A DNA stretch of 64,000 nt from Actinacidiphila guanduensis (GTDB taxonomy: Bacteria > Actinomycetota > Actinomycetes > Streptomycetales > Streptomycetaceae). The stretch spans positions 62,001 to 126,000 of the forward strand of contig NZ_FNIE01000010.1 of the NCBI RefSeq assembly GCF_900103985.1, given 5' to 3'. Below are positions 58,197-64,000 of this stretch, in pieces; within the stretch, counting starts at the first letter, position 1, and the number at the start of each line of letters is the position of its first letter. The position numbers and the translations under genes are program-made. The notes beneath the pieces are model-generated. The model did not search any database and was not told where the DNA came from. It saw only the letters and a list, made by a program, of their open reading frames with translations.

Positions 58197-58219
58197 TAGG
58201 ATTCCACAAAGTGAAATCC
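58197..58219 (+). promoter_or_regulatory. IclR-type operator overlapping the -10 of the iclR gene
   Basis: Core TTCCAC-AAA-GTGAAA (58202-58216) inside a longer imperfect palindrome (58199-58219, 8 of 9 symmetric). It overlaps a -10 box TAGGAT (58197-58202) for the rightward gene and is upstream of a possible leftward -35 TTGACT (58185-58190). The same core pattern recurs in the malate synthase promoter. Confidence 0.6.
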
Positions 58220-58252
58220 GTGTTCCATTCAGGATCGACGAGGGGACCGCAG

Positions 58253-59005
58253 GTGACCGCTGACCGCGCCGGGGGCGTCCAGTCGCTCGAGCGTGCCTTC
58301 GACCTGCTGGAGCGGATGGCCGACGCGGGCGGCGAGGTGGGCCTGAGCGAGCTGTCGGCGAGCAGCGGGCTGCCGCTGCCCACCATCCACCGCCTCATGC
58401 GCACCCTGGTGGCCTGCGGCTACGTCCGCCAGCAGGCCAACCGGCGGTACGCGCTCGGCCCCCGGCTGATCCGGCTCGGCGAAGGTGCCTCGCGCCTGCT
58501 GGGCACCTGGGCCCGCCCCTTCCTCGCCGAACTGGTCGACGCCACCGGCGAGACCGCGAACATGGCGATGCTCGACGGCGACGAGGTCGTCTACGTCGCC
58601 CAGGTCCCCTCCCGGCACTCCATGCGGATGTTCACCGAGGTCGGGCGGCGCGTGCTGCCGCACTCCACGGGCGTGGGCAAGGCGCTGCTCGCGGGCCTGC
58701 CGCCGCAGGAGGTGCGCGCGCTGCTGGCCCGCACCGGGATGCCGGCGGCCACCGAGCACACCATCACCGAACCGGGCGCCTTCCTCGCCGAGCTGGAGCG
58801 CATCCGCGCGCTCGGCTACGCGGTGGACGACAACGAGCAGGAGGTCGGCGTGCGCTGCCTCGCGGTCACCGTGCCCGACTCCCCCACGGCCGCGGCCATC
58901 TCCATCTCGGGCCCGGCCGGCCGGGTCACCGAGGCGGCCACGGACAAGATCGTCCCCGTCCTGCACGACGTGGCCCGCCAGCTGTCGGCGGCGCTCACGG
59001 CGTGA
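58253..59005 (+). CDS. IclR-family regulator, probable AllR-like allantoin/glyoxylate repressor
   Basis: 250 residues. Winged helix VQSLERAFDLLERMADAGGE then LSELSASSGLPLPTIHRLMR, and an effector domain ending in CLAVTVPDSPTAAAISISGP. Divergent from allantoinase and two transcription units before malate synthase. Both have the same operator core, so it probably represses allantoin and glyoxylate use until allantoin or glyoxylate accumulates. The GTG at 58253 has GAGGGG seven bases upstream, better than an in-frame ATG-type start at 58211. Confidence 0.9.
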   Translation: MTADRAGGVQSLERAFDLLERMADAGGEVGLSELSASSGLPLPTIHRLMRTLVACGYVRQQANRRYALGPRLIRLGEGASRLLGTWARPFLAELVDATGETANMAMLDGDEVVYVAQVPSRHSMRMFTEVGRRVLPHSTGVGKALLAGLPPQEVRALLARTGMPAATEHTITEPGAFLAELERIRALGYAVDDNEQEVGVRCLAVTVPDSPTAAAISISGPAGRVTEAATDKIVPVLHDVARQLSAALTA

Positions 59006-59142
59006 GGGCGGAGCCGGTCCGAGCGGTGCGGTCCACGTGGTGCGGTCCGAACGGGCCGGTGCGGGTGGTGCGGCCCGAGCGGACAACGCGGCTGACGGCT
59101 GTCCGGGCGCGACGGCTTCCTACGGCGTTCCGGCGCGCCGGC

Positions 59143-59526
59143 TCACGGGTGCGGCGGCACGAGGCGTTCGACGGCCTCGCGCAGCTCGTCCAGGGGCGCG
59201 GTGAGCGCGCTGATCGAGCCGAGTGCGGCGGCCACCAGGAGTAAGGAGTGGCGCACCCGCTCGCAGTCCACGAGGCCGAGCGCCCGTTCTGCGGTCTCGG
59301 CCTGTCCGGCCAGTTCTTCCAACGCGTCCTCGGCGACCGTCCGGTCCGGCGCCAGCGGCGGGTGGGCGGTGAGTTCGCGCCGCATCCGCCGCACCGCCTC
59401 CCGCAGTCCCGCCGCCGGTCCGTTTCCGGCCACCGCGCTCCGCTCGCCGTCGAGCACGTGCGACTCCCCCACCACCACGTGGCTCCCCACCCTCGTGTCG
59501 GAATCCCCCGGGCGCTTTCCGGCCAT
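59143..59526 (-). CDS. DUF5955-type small protein
   Basis: 127 residues. A polar N-terminus is followed by helices with LREAVRRMRRELTAHPPLAP, EDALEELAGQAET and the conserved C-terminal RHSLLLVAAALGSISALTAP, which I associate with DUF5955. It may be cytoplasmic and helical. It ends leftward toward the IclR gene and is 17 bases downstream of a transmembrane pseudokinase on the same strand, so the two are likely co-transcribed. No known function. Confidence 0.75.
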   Translation of the reverse strand: MAGKRPGDSDTRVGSHVVVGESHVLDGERSAVAGNGPAAGLREAVRRMRRELTAHPPLAPDRTVAEDALEELAGQAETAERALGLVDCERVRHSLLLVAAALGSISALTAPLDELREAVERLVPPHP

Positions 59527-59543
59527 GGACCGCCCGGGGCCGA

Positions 59544-61940
59544 TCAGTTAACGCCCCCGCGGGGCGCTCGCGCCACTCCGTCGGCGAAATTCACGCCGAA
59601 TTGACCCGCAGGACCGGCGTTGGTCCGGATCGCGCGCCACACGGTCACGTCGAGCACCGCGGCCGGCTCCCGCCCCGCGGGTTCCGGGAGTTGACGGAAC
59701 GTCACAAGAGCCACCGTACCGTCCGCCACGCGCACGCACATCCGCGCCCCCGCGGTGAGCGCGGCGCGCGCCACGGAGGTCACCTGCGCGGCAGTCGGAG
59801 CCTCGCAGGCGGCCTTGCCCGCGGCGGCGCCGGGCGCGAGGACGGCGAGGGTGCCGCGGTGCATCTCGACGGCGAACGTCTGGGCGTCCTGGGTCAGCCC
59901 GAAGTCCCCGCTGTAGGTGCCGGGCCGCACGGTGGGCGGGGAACTGTCCAGGGCCACCGAGTCACCCGCGGGCAGCCGTATCCCCCGGTACGCCGAGCCC
60001 GGCTGCCCGCCCGGCTCGGGCGCCCCGGTGGCGTCCCCGCCGGGGCCCGAGGGCGTCGCCCCAGGCGGTGCCGGAGTGCTCCCGACGCTTCCGGTGGACC
60101 GCGGAACGGCCCCCACGGGCGGCGCGGCCTGACTCCCGCCGGTCCCCCCGATGAACACCACCCCCGCGGTCACGGCCACCGCGGCGACGGCAACGGCCCC
60201 CACCACTCCGGCGGCCCGGCGCCGCCGCCTGGGCAGGGGCAACGGCACATGCACGTAAGGCGCCCGCGGCCACTGCGCGGGATGCCACAGGAAGCCGGGC
60301 CCGTGCGCCGGATAGGGCGGCTGCGGGGGAGCCGCGGGTATGCCGCCAAGGCCCCCCGACGGGACCGCCGGGGGCACACCAGGCGGCTCCCCGGCCCCGA
60401 ACGGCGGTGCAGGGGGAGGAAGTCGGGCCCCGGTTGCGGCAGACCCGGTGGGCACCGCCTCGCCGGCCGGGAACGGCCCGGCACCGGCCGGGGGTTGACC
60501 ACCCGGACCCGCGTCGGGCGCGGCTGACTCGTCCGGTACGAACGGGGCTGCGGCGGGCCGGGGTTGGGCGTCCGGCGGCTCCGGTGGGGTGAACGACCCA
60601 GCGGCGGGCGCACGTTGGGCGTCCGTGACGGCGTCGGCAGCGGACGGCTGCGGCTCGGCCAGGGCCGACACGGGGGCGGGCGGGGCCTGCTGGAGGTCCG
60701 CGGGACCCTGCGGCTCGGCCGCGTCCCCGCTGTCCGGGGCCACCTCCCGCACGGGCGGCTCCCCCACGGCAGGTGCCGAAGGGTCAACGTGCGCTGGCGG
60801 TACGGGCGTTGCCCCACCCGTAATCTCAGGCGAGCCCTGCTCGGCCGGCGCGGCACCGTAGGGCGCGGCAGCACCGGCCTCCGGCGGACGCGCAGGCAAC
60901 CCGGACGGCGCTGCGGGCGGTCCGGCCGCCACCGCGGCGTGCGGCGGTACGCCACCACCCTGCGCAGGCGACACGGCGGGCTCCGTCCCATCCGGCGACG
61001 CGTGCGGCAGCATCCCGGCGCCCTGCGGGGGCGGGCCCGGCGTCGGGGGGTGCTGGGGGGGCGGGAGTGTGTGGAGGACCGCGGTCAGCAGGGGGGCCGG
61101 GAGCCAGGAGGGGAGGCGGGACTTGGGGGCCGCCTGCGTGCACATCGCGGTGATCTGGGCGAGGGAGGGCCGCAGCGCCGGGTCCTTGATGAGGCACCGG
61201 GTGACGATCTCCCGCAGCTCGCCCGGGAGTTCGTTGAGGTCGGCCTCGGCCTCGCGCACGTTCCTGCCCTCGCCGAAGGGCGGCGTGCCGATGGAGGCGT
61301 AGGCGGCGATCTCACCGAGCGCGAAGACGTCGGTGGCCGGCACCGCCGGGCGGCCGGCGGCCTGTTCGGGGGTGCGGAACGCGGCCGCCTCGTCGTACCC
61401 GTCCACGGCCGCGGGCTGCGTGAGGCCGCCCAGCCCGTACGACTTCAGCAGCGGGCCCCGCGCGGCGAGCAGGACGTGGGCGGGCCGCAGGGCACCGTGC
61501 ACCAGGCCGGCGTGGTGGACGGCCTGCAGGCCCTCGGCGAGGTCCGCGACCAGGCGCAGCACGACCCCGGTGGGCAGCGGCCCGCCACCCTCGACGGCGG
61601 CCCGCAGCGTCAGGCCGGGCTGGTAGGCGGAGGCCACCCAGTAGCGCTCGCCCTCCTTGCCGCTGCCGACCACCGGGACCGTGTACGGGCTGCGGACCCG
61701 CCCGGCGGCCTGGGTGGCGTGGTGGAAGCGGGCGGCGAAGTCGGCATCGGCGGGGCCGGGCCGCAGGACGGTCAGCGCGAGCGGCTGCCCGCCGGGCCCG
61801 TACGCGAGGTAGGTGGTGCCGGCCGCGCCGGAGCCGAGCCGCGCGGTCAGCCGGTGGCCCGACACGGTCGCCGGGTCGTCGCCGGTGAGCGGTGCGAGGA
61901 CCGGCCCCTTGAAGACCGGACCGGTGTGCGCTGGCCCCAT
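59544..61940 (-). CDS. Transmembrane serine/threonine pseudokinase with exported C-terminal domain
   Basis: 798 residues. The kinase-like domain (about 28-285) keeps a glycine loop (ARLGSGAAGTTYLAYG) and an activation-segment TPEQAAGR. The catalytic Lys is Thr57 (LALTVLRP), the HRD motif reads His148-Gly-Ala (VHGALRP), and DFG reads Tyr168-Gly-Leu-Gly. All three catalytic centres are gone, so it should be a pseudokinase. A ~300-residue Pro/Ala-rich linker, one transmembrane helix (after RRRRRAAG) and an exported ~170-residue domain with two cysteines follow. ATG 61940 has GGGG upstream. It may sense an external signal and bind partners by the pseudokinase fold. Next to DUF5955, between iclR and malate synthase. 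Confidence 0.88.
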   Translation of the reverse strand: MGPAHTGPVFKGPVLAPLTGDDPATVSGHRLTARLGSGAAGTTYLAYGPGGQPLALTVLRPGPADADFAARFHHATQAAGRVRSPYTVPVVGSGKEGERYWVASAYQPGLTLRAAVEGGGPLPTGVVLRLVADLAEGLQAVHHAGLVHGALRPAHVLLAARGPLLKSYGLGGLTQPAAVDGYDEAAAFRTPEQAAGRPAVPATDVFALGEIAAYASIGTPPFGEGRNVREAEADLNELPGELREIVTRCLIKDPALRPSLAQITAMCTQAAPKSRLPSWLPAPLLTAVLHTLPPPQHPPTPGPPPQGAGMLPHASPDGTEPAVSPAQGGGVPPHAAVAAGPPAAPSGLPARPPEAGAAAPYGAAPAEQGSPEITGGATPVPPAHVDPSAPAVGEPPVREVAPDSGDAAEPQGPADLQQAPPAPVSALAEPQPSAADAVTDAQRAPAAGSFTPPEPPDAQPRPAAAPFVPDESAAPDAGPGGQPPAGAGPFPAGEAVPTGSAATGARLPPPAPPFGAGEPPGVPPAVPSGGLGGIPAAPPQPPYPAHGPGFLWHPAQWPRAPYVHVPLPLPRRRRRAAGVVGAVAVAAVAVTAGVVFIGGTGGSQAAPPVGAVPRSTGSVGSTPAPPGATPSGPGGDATGAPEPGGQPGSAYRGIRLPAGDSVALDSSPPTVRPGTYSGDFGLTQDAQTFAVEMHRGTLAVLAPGAAAGKAACEAPTAAQVTSVARAALTAGARMCVRVADGTVALVTFRQLPEPAGREPAAVLDVTVWRAIRTNAGPAGQFGVNFADGVARAPRGGVN

Positions 61941-62059
61941 CAGTCCCCGTTCCTCACCTGGCAGTCCACCCCTCCCGGGACACGGCCCGACGATACCCGA
62001 AGGCGCCACGCCGGACCGGTCCTGTTCCACTGCCGTGACACGCGCGGTATGCAGGGGGG

Positions 62060-62842
62060 ATGACGACGAACGGCGAGGTGGCCGGTCTGCTGCTGGCGGC
62101 CGGTGGCGGACAGCGGCTCGGCGGCCGGCCGAAGGCGCTGCTGGCGTACCGGGGGCGGCCGCTGGTGGAGCACGCGGCGGCGGTGCTGCGGGCCGGCGGC
62201 TGCGGCGTGGTGCACGTGGTGCTGGGCGCGGCTGCCGACGAGGTGCGGGCGCGGGCGGAGCTGCCGGGCTGCGTCCTGGTGGACAACCCGCAGTGGGCCG
62301 AGGGCATGGGCACCTCGCTGCGGGCCGGGCTCGCCTCGCTCGCGGCGGCCGCCGGGCAGGGGCCGGGGCCCGCGGCCGCGGTGGTCGGCCTGGTCGACCA
62401 GCCGGGCGTGCCCCCGGCGGCGGTGGCGCGGGTGATCGGGGCCGCGCGGTCCGGCGACGACCTGCTCTCGGCGCTGGTGTCGGCGGCCTACGGCGGCCGG
62501 CGCGGCCACCCGGTGCTCTTCGGCGCGGCCCGCTGGGCGGGGGTGGCCGGTAGCGCGGGCGGCGACATGGGCGCGCGGGCGTACCTGCGGGAACACACCG
62601 AGCAGACCGTGCTGGTGGAGTGCGGCGACATCGGCGACCCGTCCGACATCGACACCCCGGCGGACCTGCGCCTGCTGGACGGGACCGGCGGTCCGGCCGC
62701 GGGACCGTACACGGCGCCGCCCGCGGGGCCGGACGACCGGCCCGACAACCGGCCACACGACCGGCCCGACGACCGACCCGACGACCGGCCCGGCACGGCC
62801 CCGGACGGCGACTCCGCTGCACGCCGTGCCACAAAACGTTGA
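62060..62842 (+). CDS. MobA-like nucleotidyltransferase (MocA type)
   Basis: 260 residues. The nucleotide loop is GLLLAAGGGQRLGGRPKALLAYRG and the metal-binding segment is VVGLVDQPGVP. This fits molybdenum-cofactor cytidylyltransferase (MocA), which arms molybdopterin for xanthine dehydrogenase. Because xanthine breakdown leads to urate and allantoin, it belongs naturally beside allantoinase. The C-terminal ~40 residues (five Asp-x-Arg-Pro repeats) are not part of the fold. AGGGGGG directly abuts the ATG. Close relatives act on other sugars, so cofactor use is inferred. Confidence 0.82.
   Translation: MTTNGEVAGLLLAAGGGQRLGGRPKALLAYRGRPLVEHAAAVLRAGGCGVVHVVLGAAADEVRARAELPGCVLVDNPQWAEGMGTSLRAGLASLAAAAGQGPGPAAAVVGLVDQPGVPPAAVARVIGAARSGDDLLSALVSAAYGGRRGHPVLFGAARWAGVAGSAGGDMGARAYLREHTEQTVLVECGDIGDPSDIDTPADLRLLDGTGGPAAGPYTAPPAGPDDRPDNRPHDRPDDRPDDRPGTAPDGDSAARRATKR
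62732..62791 (+). repeat. Five tandem 12-base units in the nucleotidyltransferase tail
   Basis: In-frame units based on GACGACCGGCCC with three substituted copies encode DDRP, DNRP, HDRP, DDRP, DDRP. Confidence 0.9.
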
Positions 62843-62867
62843 ACTTCCGCACTGCGAAAACTATGCT
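62839..62867 (+). promoter_or_regulatory. Malate synthase promoter with operator in its spacer
   Basis: -35 TTGAAC (62839-62844), 17-base spacer, -10 TATGCT (62862-62867). The spacer contains TTCCGC-ACT-GCGAAA (62845-62859), of the same design as TTCCAC-AAA-GTGAAA upstream of the iclR gene. A repressor bound here would cover the RNA polymerase site. Confidence 0.7.
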
Positions 62868-62954
62868 CCACCTTGCAGAAGCGAGCGTGCCCCAGGCGCG
62901 CCCAGGCACCCTGTGCCACTCGTGCCACCCGTGCCCTACGGAGGAGTGACCCGT

Positions 62955-64000
62955 ATGTCCGCAAGCGCGCCGTCCCCGGCCGTCGTCTCCGAGGCCGCCG
63001 GGCCCGTTCCCCGCGCGGAGGAGGTGCTCACCCCCGAGGCGCTCGCGTTCCTCGCCGAGCTGCACCGCCGCTTCGCGCCCCGCCGCGCCGAACTGCTGGA
63101 GCGCAGGAAGCAGCGCCGGGCCGAGATCGCCCGCACCGCGACCCTGGACTTCCTCCCGGACACCGCGGCTGTCCGCGAGGGCGACTGGCGGGTCGCCGAG
63201 GCGCCGCCGGCGCTCCAGGACCGCCGGGTGGAGATCACCGGCCCCACCGACCGCAAGATGACCGTCAACGCCCTCAACTCCGGCGCCCGCATCTGGCTCG
63301 CCGACTTCGAGGACGCCTCCGCGCCCACCTGGGCCAACGTCGTCGGCGGCCAGATCAACCTGATCGACGCCTACGAGCGGCGGATCGACTTCACCACCCC
63401 CGAGGGCAAGTCCTACGCGCTGCGCCCGGCGCAGGAGCTGGCGACCGCGGTGGTGCGCCCGCGCGGCTGGCACCTGGACGAGCGGCACCTGACGGTGGAC
63501 GGCCAGCCGGTGCCCGGCGCCCTGGTCGACTTCGGCCTGTACTTCTTCCACAACGCCCGGCGGCTGCTCGACCTCGGCAAGGGCCCCTACTTCTACCTGC
63601 CGAAGACCGAGTCGCACCTGGAAGCCCGGCTGTGGAACGAGGTGTTCGTCTTCGCGCAGGAGTACATCGGCATCCCGCGCGGCACCATCCGCGCCACCGT
63701 CCTGATCGAGACGATCACCGCCGCCTTCGAGATGGAGGAGATCCTCTACGAGCTGCGCGAGCACGCCTCCGGGCTCAACGCGGGCCGCTGGGACTACCTG
63801 TTCTCCATCGTGAAGAACTTCCGCGACGCCGGTGAGCGGTTCGTGCTGCCGGACCGCAACGCGGTGACGATGACCGCCCCCTTCATGCGCGCCTACACCG
63901 AACTGCTGGTGCGCACCTGCCACAAGCGCGGCGCGCACGCGATCGGCGGCATGGCGGCCTTCATCCCCTCACGGCGCGACCCGCAGGTGAACGAGCTGGC
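62955..64000 (+). CDS. aceB: Malate synthase A, 5' part
   Basis: Condenses glyoxylate with acetyl-CoA to malate. 348 residues are visible of the ~540 expected; the gene runs off the window. Family landmarks are GPTDRKMTVNALNSGA, WLADFEDASAPTWANVV, GLYFFHNA, GPYFYLPKTESHLEA and RATVLIETITAAFEMEEILY with the catalytic Arg and metal Glu. GGAGGAG precedes the ATG by about 11 bases. It probably consumes glyoxylate from allantoin degradation and, in the absence of an adjacent Mcl lyase, from the EMC pathway. Confidence 0.95.
   Translation, partial: MSASAPSPAVVSEAAGPVPRAEEVLTPEALAFLAELHRRFAPRRAELLERRKQRRAEIARTATLDFLPDTAAVREGDWRVAEAPPALQDRRVEITGPTDRKMTVNALNSGARIWLADFEDASAPTWANVVGGQINLIDAYERRIDFTTPEGKSYALRPAQELATAVVRPRGWHLDERHLTVDGQPVPGALVDFGLYFFHNARRLLDLGKGPYFYLPKTESHLEARLWNEVFVFAQEYIGIPRGTIRATVLIETITAAFEMEEILYELREHASGLNAGRWDYLFSIVKNFRDAGERFVLPDRNAVTMTAPFMRAYTELLVRTCHKRGAHAIGGMAAFIPSRRDPQVNEL

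Noticed and set aside
61941..63938. In-frame upstream extension of the pseudokinase to a 1464-residue protein
   Set aside because: The extension runs antisense through the nucleotidyltransferase and malate synthase genes; the kinase fold begins right after ATG 61940.

Overview
The window is chromosomal DNA from a high-GC actinomycete, most likely a Streptomyces or a close relative in the Streptomycetaceae. The evidence is the very high third-position GC, GTG and TTG starts, 1-4 base gene overlaps, leaderless-looking promoters, and families largely confined to that group (DUF6479, DUF5955, DUF5753-type XRE regulators, ROK regulators, SigX5-type ECF sigma factor). The mixture of acetate, purine, pyrimidine and sugar catabolism genes resembles what I remember of the ethylmalonyl-CoA and allantoin regions of Streptomyces chromosomes. 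No rRNA, tRNA, CRISPR array, phage or intact transposase was seen.

Layout. 1-7.9 kb: an ethylmalonyl-CoA (EMC) pathway block: tandem 3-hydroxyacyl-CoA dehydrogenase (cut by the window edge), TetR regulator, crotonyl-CoA carboxylase/reductase, ethylmalonyl-CoA mutase, MaoC hydratase and methylsuccinyl-CoA-type dehydrogenase. The CitE/HpcH lyase I would expect between mutase and hydratase is absent. 8.1-9.6 kb: psd-pssA (phosphatidylethanolamine synthesis). 9.9-12.4 kb: glycerate kinase, a Nudix protein and a small internally duplicated protein. 12.4-19.7 kb: leftward reductive-pyrimidine catabolism genes (amidohydrolase, aminotransferase, dihydropyrimidinase, F420-type LLM oxidoreductase) behind a good promoter and two palindromic operators, followed by an inositol-phosphatase/FAD-oxidoreductase pair. 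19.8-28 kb: accessory-looking stretch (GNAT, decayed HAD gene, Nudix, HAD, two XRE regulators, small unknowns, a repeat-bearing unknown, a MarR/isochorismatase-like pair). 28-38 kb: ZIP transporter, SGNH esterase, DUF6479, transketolase-LigD primase/polymerase pair, exonuclease III, metallo-beta-lactamase-fold protein and a PcaL-like fusion.

38-43 kb: a five-gene sugar ABC/ROK operon in which each gene overlaps the next by exactly 4 bases. 43.2-44.3 kb: two overlapping lipoproteins that resemble the gamma and alpha domains of DsbD. 44.4-50.5 kb: an SDR with a large repetitive insertion, an ECF sigma factor behind five tandem 10-mers, an isochorismatase, a second-type AroA, a KDPG-aldolase-like protein without its Schiff-base lysine, and an AIM24 protein. 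50.6-56.6 kb: ROK repressor divergent from a beta-glucoside uptake operon (binding protein, two permeases, GH1 beta-glucosidase) with an operator on the -10 box. 56.7-64 kb: allantoinase, IclR regulator, DUF5955, a transmembrane pseudokinase, a MobA-like nucleotidyltransferase and malate synthase (cut by the window edge).

How they work together. The two ends both concern C2/glyoxylate metabolism: the EMC pathway makes glyoxylate and propionyl-CoA from acetyl-CoA, allantoin breakdown makes glyoxylate, and malate synthase consumes it. A 15-base palindrome is shared by the IclR/allantoinase intergenic region and the malate synthase promoter, which suggests one IclR regulon. The most interesting leads are the split DsbD-like lipoprotein pair, the pseudokinase in the allantoin locus, the F420-type oxidoreductase in a pyrimidine operon that lacks dihydropyrimidine dehydrogenase, and the repeat-invaded SDR. 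All function calls come from motif reading; no searches were run.
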